Source: an uncultured Mycobacteriaceae bacterium
GTDB taxonomy: Bacteria; Actinomycetota; Actinomycetes; Mycobacteriales; Mycobacteriaceae
Direction of reading: 5' to 3'
Assembly (NCBI GenBank): GCA_902826815.1
Contig: CADEGF010000005.1
Span: 25,243 to 89,242, forward strand
Length of the DNA stretch: 64,000 bases
Under the pieces are notes generated by a model that was not told the origin of the DNA, made no database searches, and worked only from the letters and a program-made list of their open reading frames with translations. Made by a program: the position numbers and the translations under genes. Below are positions 16,234 through 25,035 of this stretch, piece after piece (position 1 is the first letter of the stretch; each line of letters opens with the position of its first letter).

Positions 16234-17750
16234 CTGAGACGGGGCCGCCGGGCCCCGGGGCCACCGCCACCGTCGCCCACGGACCACTTGCACAAGTCGT
16301 GCGGCGAGGCGCGGTGATATCGGCGATCACGATGGGTTTCACCCAGACCATCGCTCTACTGTCGACGGTCTTGCTGGCTCGGCTACTCAGTCCTGCGGAG
16401 GTGGGCCTCTACACCGCAGGCACGGTCCTGATTGGATTTCTCCTGGCGTTCTCCGTTGGCGGCATGCAGGTCGCGCTGATCCAGCGTGAGCACGACGTCG
16501 AAGACGCCGCGAACACGGTCTTCTGGGCAACCGCCACCGCCGGGCTGCTGTGCAGTCTCGCGGCCCTCGCCGCAGCGCCGGTGATCGGTTTCGTCTTCCA
16601 CAACGAGTTGGTGACCGCCATCGCAGTCGCCACCTCCGGCATGCTGCTGCTGCACTCGCTCACCCAGGTGCCGGACGCTCTGATGCAGCGCCGCTTCAAC
16701 TTCGCGCGCAGGCTCGTGGTGGATCCTTCGCGCGCGATCGCTTACGTCGCCGTGGCCGTCGCGCTGGCTGCGTCAGGTTTCGGGGTCTGGTCGATGGTCA
16801 TCGGCCAGTACGCCTCCGTTCTTGTTTGGTTGATCTGCTCGTGGTCGCTTGGCCGGTGGCGACCAGGCCGGGGACGGCCGTCCATCAGGCTCTGGCGGGA
16901 GCTTGCCCGTTTCGCCTATCCGTTGGCGCTCGGCAACATCGTCGTGCAGATCCGCGAGGCGGCAGAGGCCGCCGTCATCGGTCGGGGGTTGGGAGAGTCA
17001 GCTCTGGGCAACTACAGGTACGGCACCCGCATCGGGACGTTGCCGGGAATCGCGGTCTTCGAGATCGGTTCCTACGTACTGTTTCCCGCATTCGCGCGGA
17101 TCTCGACGGAGAGCGACCGGATGCACGCGGCGTTCCTGCGTGCGCTGCGGTGGATCTGGTTCGCTGCGGCCCCGGTAGCGGCCCTGGTTGTGGCTCTCGG
17201 CGAGCAGGCGGTGATCATTGTGTTCGGTCACCCGTGGCGGGATGCAGGACTCTTCTTGGTGGCGGTCGCGGGATATGGCCTCGGCAATGCATTGCAGGCG
17301 GTGGCGGGCGAGGCAATCAAGGCGGCAGGCCGATCAGCCTTGTTCCACTGGATCTCCGGGATCGAGCTGGTACTCGGACTGGGCCTGATTGTTCTTCTGC
17401 TGCCGTTCGGGCTTATCGGTGTCGGACTGGCGATCTCGGTGACCGAGATAACGAGCGGAATCGTGCTGCTGGTGCTGGCCAAACCAATTGTCGGTTACCG
17501 ATTCGTTGAACTGTTGCGCATCCTGACTCCGCCTGCGGTTGCGGCGACCGTCGGCCTACTGACGGTGATCCTGTTGGGCCGGGTATTCGGTTCACCGGTC
17601 GACCTGCCCACGGTGACTGCGCTCAGCGCAATCGTTGCACTTGCGTTCGCCCTTGCGCTGTCGTACCTCGCCACCTTGGCCGTCTTGGACCGCTCATTGG
17701 TCGTCACGTTGATCGGTAGGCTGACTGAGCGATTGGGGAAGCGCGCGTGA
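16230..17750 (+). CDS. Wzx/MATE-like polysaccharide flippase
   Basis: A 506-aa integral membrane protein with about 12-14 hydrophobic segments of the MOP superfamily (polysaccharide biosynthesis protein). The characteristic start AVISAITMGFTQTIALLSTV is followed by LLARLLSPAEVGLYTAG, and FAYPLALGNIVVQIREAAEA begins the second half. Such proteins flip undecaprenyl-linked oligosaccharides or other lipid-linked products across the membrane. The ATG overlaps the thioesterase stop (ATGA), so it is translationally coupled to the NRPS operon, while its presumed partners (Wzy, Wzz, priming transferase) are encoded 12-20 kb away. It could export the glycan repeat unit, the NRPS product, or a conjugate. 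Confidence 0.88.
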   Translation: MTETGPPGPGATATVAHGPLAQVVRRGAVISAITMGFTQTIALLSTVLLARLLSPAEVGLYTAGTVLIGFLLAFSVGGMQVALIQREHDVEDAANTVFWATATAGLLCSLAALAAAPVIGFVFHNELVTAIAVATSGMLLLHSLTQVPDALMQRRFNFARRLVVDPSRAIAYVAVAVALAASGFGVWSMVIGQYASVLVWLICSWSLGRWRPGRGRPSIRLWRELARFAYPLALGNIVVQIREAAEAAVIGRGLGESALGNYRYGTRIGTLPGIAVFEIGSYVLFPAFARISTESDRMHAAFLRALRWIWFAAAPVAALVVALGEQAVIIVFGHPWRDAGLFLVAVAGYGLGNALQAVAGEAIKAAGRSALFHWISGIELVLGLGLIVLLLPFGLIGVGLAISVTEITSGIVLLVLAKPIVGYRFVELLRILTPPAVAATVGLLTVILLGRVFGSPVDLPTVTALSAIVALAFALALSYLATLAVLDRSLVVTLIGRLTERLGKRA

Positions 17751-17760
17751 TTCGGTGCGA

Positions 17761-19137
17761 CTAGGTTCGCACCAACACCAAGCCGTCACGGTCAGCCAAC
17801 GTGACCGACGATGTCACAGGCGCCCCGTTGTTCGTCGCCGGATCCTGACCGCCGCTGATCCGCCGGAAGCCGGTGAGATCGACTGTCTGGCGCCCATTCC
17901 CCTTCGGATTGACGAGCACGAGACCGTTTGTGAACTCGCGACGGTATAGCCCGTTGCGCCAGGGTGCGGTCTGCGGCGGATCTACCGGCGAGCCCAGCCA
18001 GTCGGTCGTCGACCTACCGCCAAGGTCGAACTCATCGAACCAGAGCACATTGTGAAAGCTGTTGTCGGACACCGAAAAGAACCCGTCATTCATCAAGCAG
18101 CTTCCGAAGCCGTACCTGAATGTCTGGAAGTCGGTCGGGTCGACGCCCGCATTGAAGACGACGATCTGAGGGTTCAGTAGGTTGGCGAACACGTGGTGGT
18201 ACCAGGCCATCATGTCCGACCAACCGTCCACCGATGTTTCCGCAGACCATTCCTCGCCGATGAGCTTCTCCAGGAACGCGCCGTGCGCAACGCCCGCGTA
18301 TTGGGTGAATGACTGGCCGCCAGGCCGCACCGAACCGGCGAGGTCGCTATCGGTGTTCACCATGAGGAACTTGCCTGGTTGCAGCGACTTGGCCGTGTCG
18401 TAATAGGCGCGCAGTCCGTCCCTCCACCAGTTGCCCGCCGTCTCGCTGTCGGCGCTCTCGTTGACCCCGTCGCGGTTCCAGTCTGCGTCCACTCGTGGCT
18501 GCGCGAGGCAGTTGTCGGAATACCAAATGTCGAAATCGGCGTCAGAGATCAAAGCGTTGTCACGTTTCGCCAACCACTGTGGCCAACGGTCGCCGTTGGC
18601 GTCGGGCTCGGTCAACAGAGTGAGGTTGGTATCCCAGGTGTTGCGTCCGAAATGGCTGGTGTGCTGGCCGTCGGCGGTGTATGCCCACCAGTCACCCACC
18701 GCGCGTGGGCCTTTCTCACCACTCAACTTGGCGCGGAGATCGGCGGTAGACACGTCAGAACTCAGTGAGGGGACTTCCGTGGCTATCGTGTAATTGCCCA
18801 GCAGGATGTCGGGATTCAAGGTCTTGATTGCATCGACAGCGGCCCGAGGAGACGAACCGGCACCCGTCCAAAGCTTGTACATGCCGAGGATGGCGACATC
18901 GAGCCTGGCGACTTGTTGCTGATAGGCGGGGTCGTCATAGGTGTGCGGACTGCTGATCAGCATCCCGCCGAGGCGCGGAAACGCGATCGGAGAACTCGTC
19001 GAGTACGTGGTCGGCGTCGGCGATGGCTGCGACGGCGCCTTCTTCTCTTCGGCCGCAGGAGGGGGAAGCGCACATGCCCCTAGGTATCCCGCGCCGCCGG
19101 CCACGGCGGCAGCTGCCAAGAACCTCCGGCGCGACAT
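17761..19137 (-). CDS. Tat-exported lipoprotein, putative glycoside hydrolase
   Basis: A 458-aa protein from the ATG at 19137. The N-terminus SRRRFLAAAAVAGGAGYLGAC combines a twin-arginine-like signal with a lipobox (LGAC), so the mature protein is probably a surface lipoprotein. A Pro/Thr/Ser linker follows, then a large domain rich in Trp and Tyr (for example GDWWAYTADGQHTSHFG, DIWYSDNCLAQP, WSDMMAWYHHVFANLL). It resembles hypothetical glycosyl hydrolase families found beside polysaccharide genes (GHL15-like, by general resemblance only). Its position next to a deacetylase and an acyltransferase suggests trimming or turnover of the exported glycan. An upstream ATG at 19197 would add 20 residues in front of the signal and is less likely. 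It converges with the flippase gene, 10 nt apart. Confidence 0.7.
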   Translation of the reverse strand: MSRRRFLAAAAVAGGAGYLGACALPPPAAEEKKAPSQPSPTPTTYSTSSPIAFPRLGGMLISSPHTYDDPAYQQQVARLDVAILGMYKLWTGAGSSPRAAVDAIKTLNPDILLGNYTIATEVPSLSSDVSTADLRAKLSGEKGPRAVGDWWAYTADGQHTSHFGRNTWDTNLTLLTEPDANGDRWPQWLAKRDNALISDADFDIWYSDNCLAQPRVDADWNRDGVNESADSETAGNWWRDGLRAYYDTAKSLQPGKFLMVNTDSDLAGSVRPGGQSFTQYAGVAHGAFLEKLIGEEWSAETSVDGWSDMMAWYHHVFANLLNPQIVVFNAGVDPTDFQTFRYGFGSCLMNDGFFSVSDNSFHNVLWFDEFDLGGRSTTDWLGSPVDPPQTAPWRNGLYRREFTNGLVLVNPKGNGRQTVDLTGFRRISGGQDPATNNGAPVTSSVTLADRDGLVLVRT

Positions 19138-19275
19138 CGCCGCCGATGGAGTGTCGCGCACACATCCTCCCAATCGTCTTCTGCTGATCGGCAACAAGGT
19201 GGCCGGGTGGCCGGCATTCGCTAGTCGTCGTCTGTTCCAGCATTTTATCCTGGCCTGCGCACGGGTTCTGCCGCG

Positions 19276-20280
19276 CTAGGCTGTTGCAGGCGCACTCAGA
19301 GTCTGGAATCGCCCGGCGCGGACTGCGGCTGCATAACCGCCGAGTGTCCAGCCGCCGAAACTGCGCGAGATGACACCGAACAGCACTTCCAGATCGTCGA
19401 ACAGCGCATCTATCGAGGACTTCGATGTGAAGTGCGGATTGCCACCCGGCATGAACTCCGACGAGTGGAGCATGAATTCGAGGTGCGCGGCTTCGCTTCG
19501 CCCTGCGACGTCAACTACCGCCAGCATCTCTTTCAGGTTGCCAGGCGTTGGCCGGAGCCAACTCCCGTACTTCTTGACCCGGGCAAGTCCCGGCAGACGT
19601 GACAGCCGGTTGCGCGCACTGAACAATGCGGCCGAACCCAACGGCACGATGCTCATCGGCACTTCCAGCAGCGGCCCACTGCCAGGTCGCGACGGGTCAT
19701 CCAGATCGAGGAAATAGGCGCAGGCTGGATATCCGGAATAGTCGGTGCCGCCACTGCCCGCCGGATCGCCCTTCGTTGCCGTCCATGAAACAGTCGGCGT
19801 CACAGAGCAATCCACTTTGTAGCCGCGCTCGGCGAGCGCTCGGGCGTAGGTGCCGTTGAATGCCCATCGTCCTGCGCGGTGGCTTTCGATGGGGACCCCG
19901 AACGTGTCCTCCAGCAGTCCGGTCATGTATCCGACCTTCTCCGCGATGACGGCTGTCGGATATTCGATCAGATAAGGCTGGTGGTGCATGTCGTCGTCAG
20001 TGAGCGGCGTGAACGGCGGCGAGTTCCACGCGTGCAGATGCATGCCGATCTCACCGGTGCCGCGCCGGATGACATCTCGTCCGAACTCACAGAACGTGTC
20101 AGACAACGCCATCTCGTAGTTGGTGAGCCAAGTCGGGCGGAAGCCGAACCGCTCGCACAGTTCCTGAAAGCGTGGCAGGTATTCGGCGTTGCGGGTCTCG
20201 ATGTCCCTGGGCCGCGACCACATCGAGTCGCCCTCGGTGTCGATCGTGATCAGGAACGCCGGCTTGGATAGATCGCTCAT
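19276..20280 (-). CDS. WalW-like polysaccharide deacetylase
   Basis: A 334-aa protein with a NodB-like barrel in a divergent form. ITIDTEGDSMW stands for motif 1, GMHLHAWNSPPF for the metal-binding His motif and SHRAGRWAFN for the RxGxW-type motif 3. This pattern matches WalW-type proteins of lipopolysaccharide and exopolysaccharide loci. No signal peptide is seen, so it may act on a lipid-linked or nucleotide sugar in the cytoplasm. The ATG at 20280 overlaps the stop of the upstream acyltransferase gene (ATGA), indicating coupled expression. Deacetylation of an N-acetyl sugar is the likely reaction, but the substrate is unknown. Confidence 0.8.
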   Translation of the reverse strand: MSDLSKPAFLITIDTEGDSMWSRPRDIETRNAEYLPRFQELCERFGFRPTWLTNYEMALSDTFCEFGRDVIRRGTGEIGMHLHAWNSPPFTPLTDDDMHHQPYLIEYPTAVIAEKVGYMTGLLEDTFGVPIESHRAGRWAFNGTYARALAERGYKVDCSVTPTVSWTATKGDPAGSGGTDYSGYPACAYFLDLDDPSRPGSGPLLEVPMSIVPLGSAALFSARNRLSRLPGLARVKKYGSWLRPTPGNLKEMLAVVDVAGRSEAAHLEFMLHSSEFMPGGNPHFTSKSSIDALFDDLEVLFGVISRSFGGWTLGGYAAAVRAGRFQTLSAPATA

Positions 20281-21449
20281 GAGGACCTGCGTTCGGTCAG
20301 GCCGTGCTTCGCGGCCCGTAGGTTGCGATGCGCCCATCGCCCCGCGGTCAACGCGTGCCCTCTGATCCCAGGGCGAAAAATACGCACGCAGACAAGATCG
20401 CGCGACACACGTGTCCACTGATCTTTGTATTCCGACGCCCCGCGTTTGAGGAAGTCGTATTCGGAATCGCCCGCAGCGATCGCCGCTTCGATCTCGTACG
20501 AATGCATCAGCACGCCAGGCCGGATATGGGACTTCGATAGCGTCCGGATCCCGGACTGGTAGAAGAGGTTCCGGCCGGCGTAACGGAAGTTGTAGACCCC
20601 GCCTATCGGTTCGCCGTGGAGCGAAAGCAGCCCGAGACGAAGCCAACCATTGGCCAGTGCGATCGGCAGTATCCGATCATGAAACTCACGTCGTTTCGCA
20701 CTGGCGAATGCACCGGCCTGGCCCTTTTCCGTCCACCTGGCCTGATGCAGTTCCACCAGAGCGTGGAACGACGAGCGCAGTTCGGCTGGATCGCTGACCA
20801 GCCGGTAACTGCCTCCTGCACTGTCGAAGTCGCGGCGGCCGCGCCGAATCTGATACCGGAGGTTCGATCCCAGCCCACCAAGGAACTCGTCGAACGAATC
20901 CGGAAGCGGGATGAACGGAGAAGGACTGCGAGCGAGAATCTCGTGACCCAGACCGGCGATGGCGCTCTCACTGATCAGATGGCGAAGCGTGGCCGAATCG
21001 GCCGGTACGTCGGGAAGGACGAGCTCATCCCATTCATGGGCCAGCGGCCCGAGGAACTGGCCCAACGCGGCTTGGACGACTTCTTGCTCTCGGCCACTCT
21101 CCGCAATCCAGTCGATGTAGTCCGAGCAGATCGCATCCGCAGTCGGCTCACCTGAGGCGAGTAGCTCAGCGCGGCGAAACGGCACCAGCCGGTAGGCGCG
21201 GTGAACGCGCCGCCGCGTCAGCATCGGCGCGGCGCCGATCAACCGATCGCCGTCATAGACGGCGACCACGCACAGCTCACGGCCGTGGTGGTACACCGCC
21301 CACCAGTTCCACAGCCATTCCCAGGTCAGGGTGACGCTGTTGTTGGGACTGCGCCGCAGCAGTTCGTTCCACTCCGGCTGCAGTTTCTCGAAGGCAGGCA
21401 GGTCGCGCACGAGCTCGACACGGCATGGTGCCTGCAGCTTCACGTCCAC
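20277..21449 (-). CDS. CelD/BcsL-like GNAT acyltransferase
   Basis: A 390-aa protein of the GNAT acetyltransferase type seen in cellulose biosynthesis protein CelD (Acetyltransf_6). The N-terminal half has PNNSVTLTWEWLWNWWAVY; the second half has the typical LGSNLRYQIRRGRRDF and ends with YDFLKRGASEYKDQWT. Members sit in exopolysaccharide loci and are thought to acylate sugars or transfer aminoacyl groups. It is the first gene of a minus-strand operon with the deacetylase and possibly the lipoprotein, and it shares a 152-bp divergent promoter region with UDP-glucose dehydrogenase. The acyl donor and acceptor are unknown. An aminoacyl or peptidyl donor would be of interest given the NRPS genes nearby, but this is speculation. 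Confidence 0.8.
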   Translation of the reverse strand: MDVKLQAPCRVELVRDLPAFEKLQPEWNELLRRSPNNSVTLTWEWLWNWWAVYHHGRELCVVAVYDGDRLIGAAPMLTRRRVHRAYRLVPFRRAELLASGEPTADAICSDYIDWIAESGREQEVVQAALGQFLGPLAHEWDELVLPDVPADSATLRHLISESAIAGLGHEILARSPSPFIPLPDSFDEFLGGLGSNLRYQIRRGRRDFDSAGGSYRLVSDPAELRSSFHALVELHQARWTEKGQAGAFASAKRREFHDRILPIALANGWLRLGLLSLHGEPIGGVYNFRYAGRNLFYQSGIRTLSKSHIRPGVLMHSYEIEAAIAAGDSEYDFLKRGASEYKDQWTRVSRDLVCVRIFRPGIRGHALTAGRWAHRNLRAAKHGLTERRSS

Positions 21450-21601
21450 CTCTACACCGTATCAGGTTATAGTTTTGCTATCACTGTTGCTCGCTAACTT
21501 AAAACTGGTATATTTTTCGCAACAGACTGCAGAAATGCTCATTACAGATCATTTACGCAACGTTTTATCAAATAACGACACGGTTCGGAGTTCAACGCCA
21601 C
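21450..21601. promoter_or_regulatory. AT-rich divergent promoter region
   Basis: This spacer separates the minus-strand acyltransferase operon from the plus-strand UDP-glucose dehydrogenase operon. It is strongly AT-rich compared with its surroundings. TATAGTTTTGCTA lies at 21468-21480, inside an imperfect dyad (GTTATAG-TTTTG-CTATCAC, 21466-21484). The same core occurs at 77-88 and 1071-1082. A promoter role is inferred. Confidence 0.55.
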
Positions 21602-22930
21602 ATGGGTCGTCGCATCGCAGTGTTCGGCACCGGCTATCTCGGCGCCACCCACGCCGCTTGCATGGCGGAGTTGGGCCACGACGTCCTCGGTGTGGACATC
21701 GACGCAGGCAAGCTGGCGAAGCTGCAGTCAGGCGAAGCGCCCTTCTACGAACCGGGCCTCGACGAGGTGCTCAAGGCGAACGTGGATGCCGGCAGGCTGC
21801 GGTTCACCTCGTCATACGAGGAGGCGGCCGAGTTCGCCGATGTGCACTTCATCGCGGTGGCTACGCCGCAGAGGCAAGGCGAGTTCGCCGCGGACCTGAC
21901 GTATGTCGATGCTGTCGTCGAGATGCTGGCCCCGATGCTGCGGGGACCTGCAGTGATTTTCGGTAAATCGACGGTGCCGGTGGGAACCGCGGCGCGGCTC
22001 GGCGCCAGGGCGCGCGAGCTGGCACCGGCAGGCGACGCCGTCGAGGTGGCGTGGAATCCAGAGTTCCTGCGGGAGGGATACGCAGTAGCCGACACTCTGC
22101 GTCCGGACCGCATCGTGCTCGGCATCGACGGAACGCGTCCCGGGCAGGCACAGAGCGTTGCCCGCGACGTCTACGGCAGCCTGATCGACGCCGAGATCCC
22201 GTTCCTGATCACCGGCCTCGAGACCGCCGAACTGGTCAAGACTGCAGCCAACGCCTTTCTGGCGACCAAGGTTTCGTTCATCAACGCAATGGCGGAGCTG
22301 TGCGATGTCACCGGCGGAGATGTCTCCGAGCTTGCGGATGCGATCGGTCTCGACACCCGGATCGGCCGCAAGTTCCTCAACGCAGGGATCGGCTTCGGAG
22401 GCGGGTGCCTGCCGAAGGACATCAGGGCGTTCATGGCGCGCGCAGGCGAACTGGGCGCCAGCCAGGCGCTGACCTTCCTGCGTGAGGTGGACAGCATCAA
22501 CATGCGACGTCGCTCGCAGATGATGGAACTCACCCGCGAGGTGATCGGCGGTTCGTTGATCGGTGCACGGGTGGCGATTCTGGGTGCGGCGTTCAAACCC
22601 GATTCAGACGATGTGCGAGATTCGCCTGCACTGAACATCGCCGGGCAGATCCAGCTTCAAGGCGCCTCGGTCACCGTGTACGACCCCAAGGCCATGGACA
22701 ATTCGCGGAGTCTCTTTCCGACGCTCGGGTACGCAACCGAAGCCCTCGAAGCCTGCAGCGGGGCCGACGTGACGCTGGTGCTCACCGAATGGAAGCAGTT
22801 CCGTGAGCTGGAGCCATCAGATCTGAACGCCGTTGTGCGTCAACGAAACATCATCGACGGTCGAAACTGCCTCGACCGCGAGAAGTGGCGAGCCGCTGGC
22901 TGGGCCTACCGAGGCGTTGGGCGGCGCTGA
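21602..22930 (+). CDS. UDP-glucose 6-dehydrogenase
   Basis: A 442-aa enzyme with the N-terminal Rossmann motif GTGYLGATHAACMAELGH, the central dimerisation helix (ETAELVKTAANAFLATKVSF) and the catalytic cysteine Cys269 in GFGGGCLPKD. The C-terminal domain begins around VAILGAAFKPDSDDVRDSPA. These are hallmarks of the UDP-glucose/GDP-mannose dehydrogenase family. It oxidises UDP-glucose to UDP-glucuronate with two NAD+. The product is a natural substrate for the 4-epimerase encoded at 28537-29571, so an acidic uronic-acid glycan is likely. It is the first gene of the plus-strand operon 21602-26267. Confidence 0.9.
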   Translation: MGRRIAVFGTGYLGATHAACMAELGHDVLGVDIDAGKLAKLQSGEAPFYEPGLDEVLKANVDAGRLRFTSSYEEAAEFADVHFIAVATPQRQGEFAADLTYVDAVVEMLAPMLRGPAVIFGKSTVPVGTAARLGARARELAPAGDAVEVAWNPEFLREGYAVADTLRPDRIVLGIDGTRPGQAQSVARDVYGSLIDAEIPFLITGLETAELVKTAANAFLATKVSFINAMAELCDVTGGDVSELADAIGLDTRIGRKFLNAGIGFGGGCLPKDIRAFMARAGELGASQALTFLREVDSINMRRRSQMMELTREVIGGSLIGARVAILGAAFKPDSDDVRDSPALNIAGQIQLQGASVTVYDPKAMDNSRSLFPTLGYATEALEACSGADVTLVLTEWKQFRELEPSDLNAVVRQRNIIDGRNCLDREKWRAAGWAYRGVGRR

Positions 22931-22958
22931 ACATGTCATCGAGTGGGGAGAATGGAAA

Positions 22959-23885
22959 ATGAGAATCTACGTTGCTGGTAGCGGCGGAATGCTCGGCGAG
23001 GCGATGCACCGTGTTCTCTCAGAACACCACACGCTCAAGTGCTCCGACATAGACCTGAACGCGCCGTGGCTCGAGATGTGCGATTTCCGCGACTTCACCG
23101 CATACAGGTCTTCAGTGGAGGCCTTCGCCCCTGACATCCTGTTCCACCTCGGCGCCCATACCGATCTCGAGTACTGCGAACGCAATCCCGACGACGCGTA
23201 TCGCACCAATACGCTGTCGGTCGAGCATGCGGCGACCATGGCCAACGCGCACGGCATTCCGCTGGTGTACATATCGACGGCCGGAATCTTCGACGGTCAG
23301 CAGAACCTCTACGACGATTGGGACACCCCGAACCCGCTAGGTGTCTATGCCCGAAGCAAGTACCTGGGTGAAGTCCTCGTCGAGAAGCGAGTCGACAAGT
23401 ACTTCATCTGCCGCGCCGGCTGGATGATGGGCGGAGGCCCTCAGAAGGACAAGAAGTTCATCGCCAAGATCATGAGGCAGCTGGCCGATGGGGCGAAGGT
23501 TCTCAACGTCGTCGACGACAAGCTCGGAACACCGACATACACAGTCGATTTCGCCCGTAATCTCGAAGCACTCATCAACACCGATTTCTACGGCCTCTAC
23601 AACATGGTGTGTGGCGGCGAGACGGGCCGGTACGAGGTCGCCCAGGAACTTGTGAACATCCTCGGTATCGATGACACCGTGAAGGTCAACGCCGTGGGCT
23701 CGGACTACTTCTCGAAGGAGTATTTCGCGCCGAGGCCGCCGTCCGAGCGTCTGGTCAACTACAAGCTCGGCCTGCGCGGACTCAACCTGATGCGCGACTG
23801 GCGCGTCGCCCTCAAGGACTACGTCTCTGACTACTTCGTGAACTATGCGCAAGACTTCGCCCCCAGTTTCCAAGTCGCCTCGTAG
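22959..23885 (+). CDS. RmlD-like NAD(P)-dependent sugar reductase
   Basis: A 308-aa short-chain dehydrogenase of the RmlD_sub_bind type. It has the nucleotide-binding start MRIYVAGSGGMLGEAMHRVL, FHLGAHTDLEYCERNPDDAY and the catalytic Y-x3-K in YARSKYLGE. RmlD reduces dTDP-4-keto-6-deoxyhexoses; close relatives reduce other nucleotide keto-sugars. No rmlA, rmlB or rmlC genes are present here, so the keto-sugar would come from elsewhere in the genome. I chose the ATG at 22959 because the Rossmann motif begins there and GGGGAGAATGGAA precedes it; an in-frame start further upstream would overlap the dehydrogenase gene. It lies 28 bp after that gene. Confidence 0.82.
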   Translation: MRIYVAGSGGMLGEAMHRVLSEHHTLKCSDIDLNAPWLEMCDFRDFTAYRSSVEAFAPDILFHLGAHTDLEYCERNPDDAYRTNTLSVEHAATMANAHGIPLVYISTAGIFDGQQNLYDDWDTPNPLGVYARSKYLGEVLVEKRVDKYFICRAGWMMGGGPQKDKKFIAKIMRQLADGAKVLNVVDDKLGTPTYTVDFARNLEALINTDFYGLYNMVCGGETGRYEVAQELVNILGIDDTVKVNAVGSDYFSKEYFAPRPPSERLVNYKLGLRGLNLMRDWRVALKDYVSDYFVNYAQDFAPSFQVAS

Positions 23886-23895
23886 GGACGATCGA

Positions 23896-25035
23896 ATGGA
23901 GTCGCTACGCATTGCTGCGTTCGGTTTTCGCAGCTATCCGCCGCGCGCCGGGAGCGCCGGGGCTGACAAGTTCGCCAAAGAGCTGTTGCCCCGGCTTGCG
24001 CAGCGCGGACACAAGGTCATCGCCTACAACCGGCTGTATCCGGGTACGGAGGCGGAGGCGCCACCGGTTTGCGACGGGGTTGAAGTCATCTCCAAACGCA
24101 CCGTGGCGCGCAGCGGGTTCGATACGCTCCTTCACTCGGCCAAGGTCACCTACGACATCATCCGGCACAACCGGGCCGACATCGTGCACATCCAGAATGG
24201 CGGCAACAGCGTGTTCGGCGCTGTACTACGCCTGTTCGGCAAGAAGACCTACCTTAGCCAGGACGGGGTCGACTGGGAGCGCGACAAATGGTCGTGGCAC
24301 GCCAAGCTCTATTTGTGGCTGTCATCGTTTCTCACCGCCTATGTCCACACCGCGGTGATCTTCGACAACATCTACGCACGCGAGAAGTTCGCGGACCGTT
24401 TCCACAAATCGTACGATTTCATCCCGTTCGGTGCCGACGTGGACTACCAGCCTGACGCAGAACATGTGCTCGAAAGACTTGGCCTCGAGCGGGGAGGCTA
24501 CTTCCTGTTCGTCGGCCGGTTCATCCCCGACAAGGGTCTGCACTGGCTCATCCCGGCCTTCGAGCAGCTGAAGACCGACAAAAAACTTGTGCTGGTTGGT
24601 GGTTCGCCGAATCCGTCGGAATACGAAGACGATGTCAAGAGCACAGCTGATTCACGCATCGCCTTTCCAGGATTCCTCTACGGGCCAGCGGTCCACGCGT
24701 TGATGCGCAACGCCTACGCTTACGTCCAGCCATCGGCCATCGAGGGACTCTCACCGGTGATACTAGAGGCGGCCTACGTCGGGGCAGCGATCATATGCAG
24801 CGACATACCTCAAAACCGTTACGGTATAGCACAATACGGCACCTACTTCCGCTCGGGCGATACCGCGGACCTCGCCGCAAAGCTGCAATGGTCACTCGAC
24901 GCGCCCGATCAGTTGGCGGAGCGGGCCGCGGCTGGTTCACAACACGTCGCAGACGAATTCAGCTGGGACAAGGTAGTTGACGACCATGTGCAGATCTTCG
25001 CCGGCCTCGCTGAGCACCGTGAGGTATCGATGTGA
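23896..25035 (+). CDS. Glycosyltransferase family 4
   Basis: A 379-aa GT-B enzyme. The N-terminus contains a glycine/alanine loop (YPPRAGSAGADKFAKELLPRL). The C-terminal domain has FVGRFIPDKGLHWLIPAFEQL and the EX7E-type motif EGLSPVILEA. It probably adds a hexose to a lipid-linked acceptor at the inner face of the membrane. It starts 10 nt after the reductase gene, and its stop overlaps the GTG of the next glycosyltransferase. No membrane segment is evident. Sugar specificity cannot be read from the sequence. Confidence 0.85.
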   Translation: MESLRIAAFGFRSYPPRAGSAGADKFAKELLPRLAQRGHKVIAYNRLYPGTEAEAPPVCDGVEVISKRTVARSGFDTLLHSAKVTYDIIRHNRADIVHIQNGGNSVFGAVLRLFGKKTYLSQDGVDWERDKWSWHAKLYLWLSSFLTAYVHTAVIFDNIYAREKFADRFHKSYDFIPFGADVDYQPDAEHVLERLGLERGGYFLFVGRFIPDKGLHWLIPAFEQLKTDKKLVLVGGSPNPSEYEDDVKSTADSRIAFPGFLYGPAVHALMRNAYAYVQPSAIEGLSPVILEAAYVGAAIICSDIPQNRYGIAQYGTYFRSGDTADLAAKLQWSLDAPDQLAERAAAGSQHVADEFSWDKVVDDHVQIFAGLAEHREVSM

